Shown: positions 23,690 to 34,909, counted from the stretch's first letter. The stretch: DNA of 64,000 bases from Liopterus haemorrhoidalis (GCA_963971575.1 OZ020618.1:29936540-30000539); one strand, 5' to 3'. Notes: a model not told the origin generated them from the sequence alone. Program-made: numbers and translations.

Positions 23690-24022
23690 ATGGTAGTTTT
23701 TTTTTTTTTATATATAATAATAATTTTATTTATGGGTGCTCCAACATCTAGGTTATTAGCTCAACTTGTTGGAGCACCTATTCCCTGTTATATTAAGGAA
23801 TTTTACATTGTACATTTCATATTTAAATTTACTATTGACCAACCGTCTTTTTTATTTAAACACGATGTCTTAGTAATTTGGGAAAAAAATTATGATAACC
23901 CGAGTCTGCCCAAAGAATCGAATGGTAGTATTGAAATTTTCCGGAACAAACCGGAAGTACTGGATATCAAGGACAACTTTGATTTTTTAAATGGTAACGT
24001 ATGCCGAGTTGGGTGTCTTTGA
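23690..24022 (+). other. 110-codon open frame in the right palindrome arm, no support as a gene
   Basis: The frame begins in a poly(T) run and ends at GGGTGTCTTTGA. Its second half (QPSFLFKHDVLVIWEKNY..) lies in dispersed-repeat sequence whose inverted partner at 21757-21930 is also present. No motif is recognised. It may preserve a fragment of an old repeat-encoded protein. Confidence 0.2.
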
Positions 24023-24449
24023 AGCTTTTGAAAACAAATAACTATTACTTAAAGATTTTTTAATATATTTTACGCTTTAATCTCTTAATCCGTGAATAAA
24101 CAAACACATTTTTATTTTTGTAAAATCATTTAAAAGATTTTCGCCAAAAAGCGTTAGTTTCCCACCTTATCTCCTAGAGAGGTTGATCTAAAAATCTGAA
24201 AAAATCTCCATTATGTACATTGTTGGAAACCGGATAGTTCAACAGGAATTTTTTATCTGAGTTGTTTTTCGAAAATATCGATTTTTTGTGTCGTTGAAAA
24301 ATGTAATTATTTAAAAAAAAATGTATTGTGATATCAAAAGAAAGATCTTAAAACCTAGATTAAGGATCCAAATGATATTTTTCAAAAAAAATAATTCTAT
24401 GTATATATATTTTAATATGTTTTCACAAATATACTAAAAAAATCACTGT

Positions 24450-25190
24450 CCCCTTTAATCGAAAGAGGTTAAACTAAAAAAACGGAAACAAATTCTAAGT
24501 AATGTACATAAAAAAATAAAAATATTGCAATTTTGATGTTTTTGACTAAATTAATTATTTTTTTAATGCATGGCGAAATTATCGCTAATACAGTTTTTTG
24601 TATTTATGACTAAGGTAGTGTATATCTTTTTTGAAATTAACAAAAAACATTTATAGTAGTGAAATATTTACAAATAAAATAGCACATTCTTAATAGTGAT
24701 AAACAGTGCCGTAACTACCTATTTTCTGGCCCTGGGTAAGATTTTATAGTTGGGCCCCTTAACATATTTTGGCCACCCGCGCGCATCTTTAGGAACTTGG
24801 GCCGCTCTCATTAACAGTTCAACTCTCTGACTGATAAACCATTAATACAATTCTTTCATTTATATGTAAATTGTAAGATTAAACTTTTGCATCTGTGGAT
24901 CTTACGTATTTAACATTTCATCATTGCTGGGTGTTATATATTTAATATATTACATTACCGTTTTAGAACAATATTATTTCTGTGATCTGTTTTGTAACGG
25001 ACAGTGAAAAAAATATTTTATATCACTACAAACAAAATATTTTTTCTGTGAATATATATTTTCATTCAGGAATACTATTCCGTAATTATTCAATAACAAA
25101 TGTAATCCGTTTTTCGAAAATATTATGTTAATTTTAATTTTATGGCAGACCATTTTAGGAACCCTATTTTATCAGGGCCCCGGACCTGTG
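24450..25190 (+). repeat. Direct duplicate of 18780-19620
   Basis: Matches the left block in the same orientation, with small deletions (for example TTAACATATTTTGGCCACCC is contracted relative to 19138-19210). Confidence 0.8.
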
Positions 25191-25212
25191 CCCCTTCCTA
25201 GTTACAGATCTG
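24704..25212. mobile_element. Non-autonomous hAT element, 509 bp
   Basis: CAGTGCCGTAACTACC and CTAGTTACAGATCTG are imperfect inverted ends. Perfect 8-bp TSD GTGATAAA at 24696-24703 and 25213-25220. The paralogous site near 18608 is empty. Confidence 0.85.
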
Positions 25213-25997
25213 GTGATAAATACGTTTCTGAAATTGAAAAAATACGAAGCCACTTATCAATATATTTTTTACTAATTTAAAAGAGATTTAGATACGAAGC
25301 AAACTTAGATACGCAGGATTTTTTAATTTAATTTTTTTGTGAAGAAATTTTTTGAAATTATTTAAATTTAGTTTTAAAAAATTAAATGGAAGCTCTTAGT
25401 ACTCAAATATCGAAAAAAAAAAAAAAATTGTTGATTTGTGATCATAGAAAAAAATTTGTCCTGAAATCCAACATTCTGTGACTTCTTACACTTATTAAAT
25501 ACCTACAAAACCCTGAAATGTATGAAAAATCACATTGCACATTAATTTTTATTAATCCAACCAGGTAATATAAATTAACGTCACGGGCCGCATGTGGCTC
25601 ACGATCTGTAGTTTGCTCATTCCTATACAATACTATATATCGGATTACGATTATTAAAACTACACTGCACAAATATTTGTTAAAATTAATATATATGCGT
25701 AAATATGTTTTATAAATGGACGGTTTCTAAATAAAAACAAAACAAGTGAAAAAGGATCACATTCTTAATAACATAAAAATTATTCAAAATCGCCATGTTG
25801 CCTCGTTCAATAGGACTTTGGTTAAACTTATTTTATATAAAATGATTAATCCAGTCTTTCAAAATCATTGACGTGTTTATATTTTGTATGTTATATTTAT
25901 ACTATTTACTTTGTATAGGTAGTTTTGAGGTTTTTTTTTTTGAAATTTTTGTTTTCAGAAAATTTTATTATAAATCCTAAATAAATTGGTGCGTAAT
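25213..25997. other. Repeat debris without recognised genes
   Basis: Family A continues to about 25300. Near 25495-25560 lies the second dispersed motif (AAATACCTACAAAACCCTGA). A 76-codon minus-strand frame at 25442-25672 has no recognisable motif. Confidence 0.4.
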
Positions 25998-26100
25998 GCT
26001 TCTAACAAGTTGTGACATTGTTAAAATACAAGTCAACTAAGCTAACAAGAGAATTAAAAAAAATAAAAGGAGCGTATTTTCAACTGAAGACAGTTATAGA

Positions 26101-26327
26101 TAGGGTGACCATCCGTCCCGGTTTTCGGTCAATTGTCCCGGTGTCCCGAAGACTGTCCTCGGGACGCCCGATTGTCCCGGTTTTTGAATCTCTTTGCTCT
26201 TCACTTTGAATTTGAATAGGTGAGGACCTTGTTTTTTTTGCTCTTCACTTGGATCTGGGAGGAAACAAAAACCTTCTTTTTTTTTTCCTGTGTCCCGGTT
26301 TCCCTTCACTGAAATCTGGTCACCCTA
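26101..26327. mobile_element. 227-bp hAT MITE with TCCCGG words
   Basis: TAGGGTGACCATCCG and GAAATCTGGTCACCCTA: 10 bp perfect inverted ends. The perfect 8-bp TSD GTTATAGA lies at 26093-26100 and 26328-26335. Inside are five TCCCGG/CCGGGA words and one to two units of the shared TTCACTT/T-tract minisatellite (26215-26285). Confidence 0.92.
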
Positions 26328-26820
26328 GTTATAGATATAATAGATGGAGCTATTTTCATATAAGTTATAAATTTTGCTTAAAATTATCTATATAGGTAAC
26401 CCCTTTTAAGATTGCAGCGCCAAAGTTTCAAAATTGAAACTAACCAAATAGACAATAACAACTTTTTGATATATGGACAATACGTTGTAATCTGACATTT
26501 AGACAGAATTTGTTAATATTTTTGTCTTGATTTGTATTTTCTTAATAAATATCACACTTATGCCAAACAGATACAAAATCTAAAAACCCAAAAATATGTA
26601 ACACGTGCGTCAAAACAATAACAAACTTGTCTATTTGGTTAGTTCAACATAATATCGCAAGATAGAATCTCTGTTATGATCATTTACCTATATGTTTTAG
26701 CATTAAATTTGTGATTATCTTTTTTTATATAAATCATTTCTAACAATAGGAGTTTTGTTAAATTTTCTCCAATATTTAGAATTATTTTATTAGGAAAATC
26801 AAACTAATGTTTTAAATTGT

Positions 26821-27012
26821 TTGCAAGTTCCACTATTAAATTATTAGTTCTATTTTATTTTTAATAATGTTATTCTCGTTTTCTTTTAATCTAGTTATTA
26901 AATATCGTTTGCCTTGACCAATATATTTGGCTTCACAATTTTATCCAGGTATGCAATAAATAATATTTGATACTGCAATTGTATGATTACTTACATAAGA
27001 AATTATGGTACT
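26821..27012 (-). pseudogene. Degenerate GIY-YIG endonuclease fragment
   Basis: Reading leftwards from 27012: NIIYCIPG, stop, NCEAKYIGQGKRYLITRLKE, NENNIIKNK. The order of a GIY-like tripeptide, cysteine pair, YIG, and RLKE matches the GIY-YIG domain of Penelope-like elements; the GIY itself is eroded to IIY. In-frame stops show it is dead. Confidence 0.6.
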
Positions 27013-27308
27013 TTTATTTATATATAATATTTTTTAGCTTAGTTGACTTGTATCTTAACAATCTCACAACTTGTTAGAAGATAGTGAAATAGTTTTTCTC
27101 TTAAATTAATACTAATAATATTATATATGTGTAAATAATATTTTTGTTGGATTTTACTTTTATATAATTGTATGTAAGTAAGTGTTTAAAATGTTCTTAA
27201 ATACCTAATTTGTGTAATACATTGCATTTGATATATAATTAAATTAGGCTTTGATAATGTTAAGGCAAACAGAATTAAAATAAAGCTTACTTTAAAGCTT
27301 ACTCTAGT

Positions 27309-28105
27309 CTAAAATAACAAAGATTGTGTAGGTGTCGTGAGTATATATAATATCTGATAGCCATATTACATTTACAGACCCGGTATGTATCTTAACAGAC
27401 CCAAACAGTGTTGCCAAGTTTCGGGTCTGTGAAGGTATATAGTGTATAGCGGGTCTGTATAAGTCGTATGGATTACAAATATTTTATACAAGCCCGACAC
27501 GCGCACCATCTTCACAGAAATTTCGTGAACTAAATTTGTATAAAAAAACACGTTCTACCGCTTTCCCAGACCCACCTGAAACTCATTGCTAAAGATTGTT
27601 TGAGGCCTAATTCGTACTTCTAGCATAGAAAACGTTGTCAGACCCGATGCCGCGTCTGAGCTTCTCACTTTTGGTCTGGTAACGCCTGCAGAGTATAGCG
27701 AGTTGGGTCTGTATAAGCGGTGAAACAAATATATATATATATATATATTTGTTTTACCGCTTATGCAAGCCAATTCTATGTACTCAATGGACAGTGTCAA
27801 ACCAAAATTGACGTTTTCAGACCAGGGGAATGGTCTGAAAACGTTTTTCATGTTTTTTGGAGCTCTTGCACCCTGATTATATAGCAGCGATGACAGAGAA
27901 AATTTCACAAATGGTCTGAATACGAGGGTAGATCGTATATTTATATACAAATTTAGTTCACTGATTTGTCGTGAAGAGCGCGCGCCAGTAGTTTTTGTAT
28001 ATAACTTTTTATACAAAAAATGTACGATTCCGACTTTGTCAGACCAGCACAATTCAGTCGACGTTGTCAAGCCTTAAATCTGGCAACACTGTATAGAATG
28101 AGCTA
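27309..28105. repeat. Two family B repeats head to head around (TA)n
   Basis: 27309-27735 is the inverted counterpart of 17349-17772. After a 25-bp ATAT core (27728-27752) a diverged copy continues to 28105 (TTTGTTTTACCGCTTATGCA.. to GGCAACACTGTATAG). The pair forms a palindrome centred on TA dinucleotides. A 171-codon frame on the minus strand crosses both copies and the TA core and is not supported as a gene. Confidence 0.75.
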
Positions 28106-30540
28106 GATAAACATTCCAGTCATGATAATTTTAGTTCATTGTAAGAAATTAAATATTTTCTTTCAATTTGTCTTACAGAAAAACTTTAAACTCAAATTTA
28201 GTTTTGGCAGACTCGTAGATACTTGAAAACAATGCATATAACCGATTTGTATCAAATTTGTTCAAATTAAAATTTTGGTATTTGCGCCATGAAATTCTTC
28301 TTTTTTTCCAATTTAGAAATAATTACATTTTTATAGTTTATAGATTTTTTAAAGCGTGCTGAATGTTACTGCTTCAAATGAGACGTAAAATTTATTTAAT
28401 ATTTTTATTAGAATCCCAAATAAATGTACATTTTAATAAGTTTGAACTTTGTTCATATATTTCACAGAAAATTATTCTAATACGGACATCAATGTCCATA
28501 ATTTATTCTTAATTCCAAAGAAAAACACAAAAGGTTTCAAATTACAAATAACTCGTTTGAACAATTACTTTTCTTAATTGTAAAAAATAAAAATAATTGT
28601 AAAAAACAAAAGTTCCCATTTCATTTTGAGTATTGAACATTTATGTGTACGTTTAAGAGCGTACTGTACCTGGGTTACGCTCAACGGATACGTGCATTTG
28701 AAAGGGCCAAAGAATTTGAACCAAATGTTGTCGGATCAATTTGATTTTTTTTTTAATTTGAAGATAAAGATTGGCTCCGTTGGATTTAAGAGTTAAAATT
28801 TGGTTTTATTTTTAATTTTCAGTTTTACAATGTCCTAAACTTTGTCTAACTTCACATCACTGTTCCTCCGTAAATCAATAACAATTGCAAATTCCATAGC
28901 TAGAATCCTAAAGATTGTACTTTTATCTTTAAAATGAGCCCTTATTTATGAAAATTAATTAATATTTAGCACCAATTCTTTGGCCCACACCGAAACACTA
29001 TTTATATGAAATACTGGCATTTACAAGCATCGAGAGATGTATCCATCTGGTAGCGTGGTTTTAAACTAATCTAATCATAGTAGAGGGAGTCTTAAGCTCC
29101 GCCTTCATTTCCTACACATATCTTTGAAATCGGTTGAAATGGGTAACAGAAGATCTTTGGAATAAAACAGTTTGTGACGTCAAATTTACCTGTTTTATTT
29201 TAGACTTTACGTGGTAGAATACAAATTCATATTGACACAAAAAAATGGTCCCAAAAATTAAGTTAAATAATTATGGCCGGCTTCTGAAAGCTTAGTTAAC
29301 TATAACCAAATGGTCAGAACATGGTTGTTATGGTAACGTATGGGATTGTTATACTGTAATCGAGTTTAACCAAAAGGTTAAATCAACCCCTAAAGTGGTG
29401 AATCTATGATTATTAACATAATTTTTTGATGATAAAAAAAAACTATTATTTCTACAAAATTATCTGTAAAATCAGAATTGGTAATAAATATTAATCACTT
29501 TTCACATACAAGAGCTTATTTTAAAGATAAAATTACAATATAGAGTGGTTAAGTGTTAACATTTGTAATTTTTATTCATTTACTGAGTAACAGTCATGTG
29601 AAATTGAAAAAAGTATAGCACTGTAAAATTGAAAATTAAAAATAAATCAAAATACAAATTTAAACTTATTAAAATATGTAATTTATTTACTTTATTTTTT
29701 ATTAAAATTTATTTACTTATTTACTTATTAAAATTTTGATATTTTCTTTCATATCTTGAAATTAAAAAAAAAAATCAAATTGATTCGAATATATTTAATC
29801 TATATTTTATGATTCCCAAAAATACAGGTTGATTTATAAATATTAGCACTTTTCCCTCTCCCTGTAAGCTACTTCCACTTTGGTCACTCCCCCAATGACG
29901 TAATACGACTTGTCGCCACCGCACCCCGCGTGCAACGATGGACTTTGGAGGTGGCTACATTCGCCTCTTAACTTCAAATTTTAAGATGCCATAACATAGG
30001 CTCGAAACCTGGTTTCACTCTGTCATGACATTAAATTACGAGAAAATATATATAGCTCTTGTTTTTTGAATGTCAGATAAATAAACCCATAGAAAAAAAT
30101 CATATCAGACAGACAGAGAGATTTTTTTTGTGAATTTTGTCTTACATTCACTTGGAACATGTAGAAACGAAAAATGGGTACCAAGAAAAAATTATGTGAA
30201 GTGTGAATTTTCACACGTTTCAGGGTTTCGCAGGTATTTAGTGAATGATGATTATTTGGGAAGCCAAAACAAATTTTATGTTAAAATATTTTTTTATTAA
30301 TTTTAATTCGAATGCCTAATACCATTATTTGGGTTTCTAAAAATTTGCAGTATTTTTTTTATATAGCAAGGTTCATTAATATTTTGAAAATTGCGCCTAC
30401 GGCTTCCATTGGTTGTTTAAGTCATAAACTCCGCCCCTCTGATTTCGTATACATTCAAACATAGAATTAAATTATAATATCAACACTTCCCACTGGTTAT
30501 TAAACGCTTTTAAAAATTAAATGCAACATTTGCCAAAATA
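28106..30540. other. AT-rich stretch without recognised genes
   Basis: About 2.4 kb with no recognised coding or RNA gene. A possible MITE end (GGCCGGCTTCTGAAAGC, 29277) has no partner. Near 30200-30260 the dispersed CAGGGTTTCGCAGGTATTTA motif recurs. Confidence 0.45.
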
Positions 30541-30544
30541 TAAC

Positions 30545-31157
30545 TAGAATTTTGACAAAATAATTTAAACAAAATAAAAATGCAAAAAAAAAAAACAGAA
30601 AAAATAAAAATTGACGGGAGTTGAACAGTAGTTTGCAACTTACGAAGCGAGAACGTTACCACTGATCTACGAACGTTCACTCCTTTACTGTGTTAAATAG
30701 TGGATTAAATATTTTACATATTTTAGTTAAAAACACAAAAAATGCGTTATTTTCCGAAAACATAATCTGATCAAAAATTCCTGTTTTACTATTCCGGTTC
30801 ACACCAATGTACATTACTTAGAATTTTTTCAGATTTTTAGTTTAAACCATCTGGGCTACAGGGTATGGGACAAAATTTTGCACAATTCTCGCAAAAATCG
30901 CGTCAAAATAATTTATTTTGCAAAAATAAAATTTTGATCGTTAATTCAGGTTTCAAGGGCTTTCATTTGATACCATACACAGAATTGTAAAAAAAAAAAT
31001 ATTTTTTTTTTTCGATGAGCATATATTTGCTTATATTTTTAGGGGAATATGTTTTTTAGATGTTTTAGTATTTTTCCTATGTGCGGGTCAAAGAGTTGTA
31101 TAAGCATGTCAAATTTCAACTCTCTAGGTTTAGCCGTTTGGCTACAATTTTTACCGA

Positions 31158-31191
<34 letters not shown>

Positions 31192-31235
31192 GACAAAATG
31201 ACGGTATAAGGGTTTTACAAAACCCTAAAAAAGAA
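30545..31235 (-). repeat. Family A repeat with tRNA-like module
   Basis: Inverted relative to 36790-37510 and collinear with it: (GACA)9 at 31157-31193, GTTTAGCCGTTTGGCTACA, CAAATTTCAACTCTC complement, CCGGTTCACACCAATGTACA, TTTTCCGAAAACATAA, then the tRNA-like segment (30610-30683). Ends near CAAAACCCTAAAAA. No open frame. The layout suggests a composite SINE-like or non-autonomous element. Confidence 0.65.
30610..30683 (-). other. tRNA-like segment (not a functional tRNA)
   Basis: On the minus strand, TGGTAACGTTCTCGCTTCGT then TTGCAAAC and a B-box-like GTTCAACTCCC. Spacing resembles tRNA-derived pol III promoters, but no full cloverleaf can be drawn. Confidence 0.35.
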
Positions 31236-31289
31236 CAGATTTAACCTCCAATTTTATTTATATATGTAAATTTTCCACAACTTTGTAAA

Positions 31290-31470
31290 TTTCACTTAGA
31301 AGATAAAAGGTTGTTAAATGATGCTTGTTGTTACGTTTCACAGATTAGTTCACTGGCTGTAGTTTCGGCTCACCGTATATTTGAGAATTGCGAGAGCCGA
31401 AACTGCACTCAAAAAAAAAAAAAAAAACAGTGAGATATAACAAAAAGGTCTAATTAAACAACCTTTTACA
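31290..31470. repeat. Hairpin-forming MITE-like unit
   Basis: AAAAGGTTGTTAAATGA pairs with TAATTAAACAACCTTTT, and inside AGTTTCGGCTC pairs with GAGCCGAAACT around a 24-bp loop. A poly(A) run lies in one arm. Confidence 0.45.
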
Positions 31471-32539
31471 AATATTATTTTTTTCTCGTTTATGATCCAC
31501 CTGACACGCATACTTCTTTTTGGTGTATAGAATTTCGTTTATCGGTGATTCTAAGGATCTTGCTTAATTTTACTTATCACAAGCAAGCCTGTGGCTGCCA
31601 GCAATAAATCGTTTGTGCTTGCCGTTGACCGCTCGCAAGTAGATAATAATTAAATTGTTAAAATAATTTGTGTAAAAAATATTTAGACAAATTACGGGCT
31701 CTGCTTAGCAACCGGCAATAAGCTGTACGGGCATTTCTGTGTGTGCTAAAAAATAGACGTAATCCTGTCTATATTACTCCTACATGTACACAGATTGAAA
31801 ATGTGGTCACAAAACTTGAAATCAAGAGATCTAGACTCATCTCGCGCTGTCGCGTCAATGATGATGATGACTTCTCTTTATTTTTCATATGAGAAATATA
31901 ATTGTAAATATTACCTTTTATTATCACGACAGTAATAGTTTACTGAATTTATACAGTAATAAATGTCCTTAATAACAAAATACGTAAATAATACGCCAAT
32001 ATAATTAAAACCAAGATACAATTTGTAAAAATATATTTTAATGCGCAGTACAACCTAGTGGCTGTGCTTTTCGGGTCAGGTATGCGACAGTATTGACTAA
32101 TATTTCTTCATTTTATTGAGTAACAAAATTATTTAATTTGAAGTGTAATCATTTTCAAAAACGCGTGATAAAAACAGCACAGGAGGATCCCCCGAATATA
32201 TTTTATGTATAAAATAATAATCGGCATATATCAAATGTAATTACTAACTTATGATCAAAAAGTCTTTCAGTCTCAGATGGCTTATGTATTATAAATCGCA
32301 GATCTTCTTTTGTTAATTGAGTATTCATAATGCACGTGTCATTTGTCGAAAAAAAAGGAGATTTTCTTATATAAAACATAGCCGCCCGAAGAAAGGACAT
32401 TTCGATCCACATGTTACATTGCAAATACGTATATGAATTATCAACAAGTGTTTTTTCACATATAATATTATTATTATTTATTTAAAATGCACTCTTGAGT
32501 GTAAACATATTCCTGAACAGTAGGACTGAATGAGTCGGT
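31471..32539. other. Sequence without recognised genes
   Basis: Near 31690 a fragment GCTTAGCAACCGGCAATAA resembles the end of the 128-bp foldback MITE. A 73-codon minus-strand frame (32203-32424; MNTQLTKEDLRFIIHKPSET in its middle) is of ordinary composition but has no family I recognise and no splice or signal support. Confidence 0.35.
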
Positions 32540-32855
32540 TTGAATGTTTTCAACTTTACAAATCATATTATACACTATGATAAAATTGGCAACGTCGCAA
32601 GGCTTGACAATGTCGATTGAACAACACTATTTTATACAGGTGATACTGAAAAAGCGGTTCCATATACTGGGTCTAATAATGTTTATTAAACATAGCGAAT
32701 TTTTTTTTGAGATTTTCTTACTCCTCTCAGTGTGCCCTGAGAGTTATAACTGGTAGATTCTATATATGGCATATATACACGCGAAATCCTTTAAATAACG
32801 GTAGGTCTTAGGTCGCCTGTTGGATATCATTGGTCTGACCACGTCGGTTGTATCA
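32540..32855 (-). repeat. Diverged family B-like repeat ending at (TA)n
   Basis: Holds TTGGCAACGTCGCAAGGCTTG, TGTCGATTGAACA and, at the TA-side end, GGTCTGACCACGTCGGTTG. These match the words near 23220 and 28040. As with other B copies, the end abuts TA dinucleotides (32857-32870). Confidence 0.5.
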
Positions 32856-32856
32856 A

Positions 32857-33090
32857 TATATATATATATATTTGTATACAATATTATAACTAAAATATAC
32901 CCTTTTTACTTTTATATTGCTATTACTCTCTCTTTTTCTCTTCTTCTAGTTGGGAGCTGGGTTGACATGGTTGAAAAGGGTGCTAGAGAAAAGAAGAGAA
33001 AAAAGAGAGAGTGTTAGCAATATAAAAGTAAAAAGGGTATATTTTAGTTATAATATTGTATACAAATATATATATATATATATATATATA
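32857..33090. repeat. Palindrome bordered by (TA)n
   Basis: TTGTATACAATATTATAACT..ATTGCTATTACTCTC (32871-32940) is inverted at 33000-33066 with one or two changes. The 60-bp loop holds AGTTGGGAGCTGGGTTGACA, which resembles the 3' end of the adjoining retrotransposon (GTTGGGAGCCGGGTTGA read on the minus strand at 33091-33108). Confidence 0.8.
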
Positions 33091-34085
33091 ATCAACCCGG
33101 CTCCCAACTCGTCCAACAGTTCTTGAATTTTCTTTGGCTCTCTTCCTATTTCTGTACAATTTTGTAGGTGTTCTGTCGTTTCTTTTGCTTCGCCGCATGT
33201 TCTACATAATCTCCCATTTTCTTCTTTCCAATATTTGCTTGTCTCTGTCTCATTTTCACACCTAAATCTTGCTATGGTTTTTTGGGATTTGTTGCACATA
33301 TTGTGGCAGCCATTGCGATTATATTCTCCCATATTCTTTAAAGTACCTAGACTTGTTGATTTTATTCTGTTGGTTCTGCAGCTGTACCTCTCTATCTGTT
33401 TCTGTTGTATTTGTTCAATTGCAACTCCTTCCTCCTACTTTCTTCTTATCTCGTCTGTGCTGTAGCCGTTTCTCTCGTAATATTTTCTTCTTTCGGTTTT
33501 CCAATTTGTTTGTGTATCATTTTCTCTTTCTTTCCAGCTTTCCTTCAGGACTTTGTTATTGCAGGCTTGAATTTTTTGTCCATATTTTACAGCTCTTGTT
33601 CCGGTTTTTAGTCTTATTTTGTCTCTCTTTGTTTCCGATAATAATATATAGCTCGGTATTTGCCTGTCTAATCCCAATGTCAATTTAATGCACTTTCTTG
33701 TGTTCGTTCTACTTCTTCCCACTCTTTCCATCCCCATATATCCGAGCCATAGGGGAGAATTCCTTGTATTAAGGTATAAAAAAGAAACATTCCTTTTTTA
33801 TATTCGTGGTTTAGTTTTCTCTCTCCGATACTTCACACTTTTCCCATCGCCATTTTCTCCTTTTTTGTCCTTTCCTTTATATGCTTGCTGTCTCCTTTGT
33901 TCTTTTGAAAAATATATCCTAAGTATCTAAATTCCTTTACTTGTTCTATTTCTTGTCCTTTCCAATTCCAACATTCTTTCTTTTCTCTACCACCCCCTTT
34001 TCTGAATTCAAGTACTTTCGATTTTTCTGCACTTAGTCTCATTTTCTTTCCTCTCAGGTATCTTTCGAATCTCTTAATCATATCT
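33091..34085 (-). pseudogene. 3' half of a non-LTR retrotransposon ending at (TA)n
   Basis: Minus-strand blocks in three frames: MIKRFERYLRGKKMRLSAEK, EFRYLGYIFQKN (33833-34081), the region after the reverse transcriptase active site; then TLGLDRQIPSYILLSETKRD and a basic, charged linker (33435-33737); then a CCHC-type finger, CRTCGEAKETTEHLQNC, in the last frame (33091-33332). The last frame runs into the TA tract without its own stop. The upstream two thirds, including the active site, are missing. It is the same family as the fragment at 52626-54400. I place it in the broad Jockey/I/R1 group; clade not resolved. Confidence 0.75.
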
Positions 34086-34188
34086 TTATAAATGTACCTA
34101 CATGTATTTAAAAAAATTAATGTCCAACTTAATAATGACTTTCTTTCCCGAAGTAAAATCTCAATTAGATTTCTGGATGTATCACCAC

Positions 34189-34909
34189 CAGTGATGGGCG
34201 TTTACACGTAAACTTTAATTGTTTACGTTTACGTGTAAACTTATGTAAACAATTGGTAAACTTGTCAACAATGTAAACAATGTAAACTGTCAAATAATGA
34301 GGTTAGTTTTAGTTATTTAATACGAATAATAGAGAGTTAATGAACAAGTATATTCAGTTCAAAACAATAAATTTATTAAAAAAATGGTGGGAATAAACCG
34401 AAAAATAGTTCTAAAGAACTAGGTTTTGTTTTAATTAAAGAAAATGAAAGAAAATATAGGGCGTTATGCAAAATTTGCAATGTATCTTTTCGTTATTAAA
34501 AAATATAGGCTGATTTTCTGAAAGGTGAAATTTAATGTATTTTGTTATTAAAAAAATTAGACTAAATTTTTTAAAGAAAAAAGTTTTTTATTTTTCATAT
34601 TCATATTTACTGTACGTAACACCTGTATAATGATGCAAATTCGATTTTTATTAATATGTATATTGGCTTGTCCTAATTTTATATAGTTGCTTTTTCATTT
34701 AAAATCGTTTCATTAAAATTTTATTATTTATAAAAATGTATTGATAATAAGGTTCTGTAATTCAAAACAAGTGCGCATGTCTAAATCATTGTTTACATTG
34801 TTTACGTTGTTTACATTGTTTACAAGAGTTTTTGTGTTTACTTTACATCAATTGTTTACGCGTCAACAATGAGGTAACTTACATCATGTAACTTACGCGC
34901 CCATCACTG
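34189..34909 (+). mobile_element. hAT element, 721 bp, perfect 8-bp TSD
   Basis: CAGTGATGGGCG and CGCCCATCACTG are perfect inverted ends, flanked by ATCACCAC at 34181-34188 and 34910-34917. Subterminal regions are packed with GTTTAC/GTAAAC words on both sides, likely transposase binding sites. It retains a piece of the transposase DNA-binding exon. Confidence 0.95.
34380..34499 (+). pseudogene. BED-type zinc finger fragment of an hAT transposase
   Basis: A frame ending at TAA 34497-34499 reads KNSSKELGFVLIKENERKY, RALCKICNVSFRY. The CKIC pair at the expected spacing after a charged helix matches the first half of a BED finger, which hAT transposases carry at the N-terminus. The histidines and everything downstream are deleted, and an in-frame stop precedes it. 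Confidence 0.6.

Larger units (their letters stand above)
19629..24350. repeat. Large imperfect palindrome
   Basis: Inverted pairs, outermost first: 19629-19750 with 24231-24350; 21421-22680 with 23476-24230; 23160-23237 with 23373-23450. The centre is a (TA)n-rich tract. Arms are nearly collinear but differ by insertions present on the left only (19754-21421, 21515-21642, 22005-22404, and about 460 bp at 22690-23150). Matched right-arm sequence gives the pre-insertion state for three of these. Flanking 18780-19628 and 24450-25190 are direct, not inverted, so the locus was built in more than one step. Confidence 0.85.
25998..27083 (-). mobile_element. Penelope-like remnant with 46-bp inverted terminal repeats
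   Basis: GCTTCTAACAAGTTGTGACA..CAAGTCAACTAAGCTAA at the left recurs inverted at 27036-27083 with few mismatches. On the minus strand between them a degenerate GIY-YIG nuclease can be read, the endonuclease characteristic of many Penelope-like elements. The reverse transcriptase is gone. A 227-bp hAT element is inserted near the left end. Confidence 0.6.

Noticed and set aside
27555..28070. 171-codon minus-strand frame
   Set aside because: It crosses two opposing family B repeats and a TA core, and its sequence is shared with the unrelated frame at 17130-17522.
33235..33930. Long plus-strand frames rich in Phe, Leu and Ser resembling membrane proteins
   Set aside because: They are antisense shadows of the charged retrotransposon coding sequence on the minus strand.
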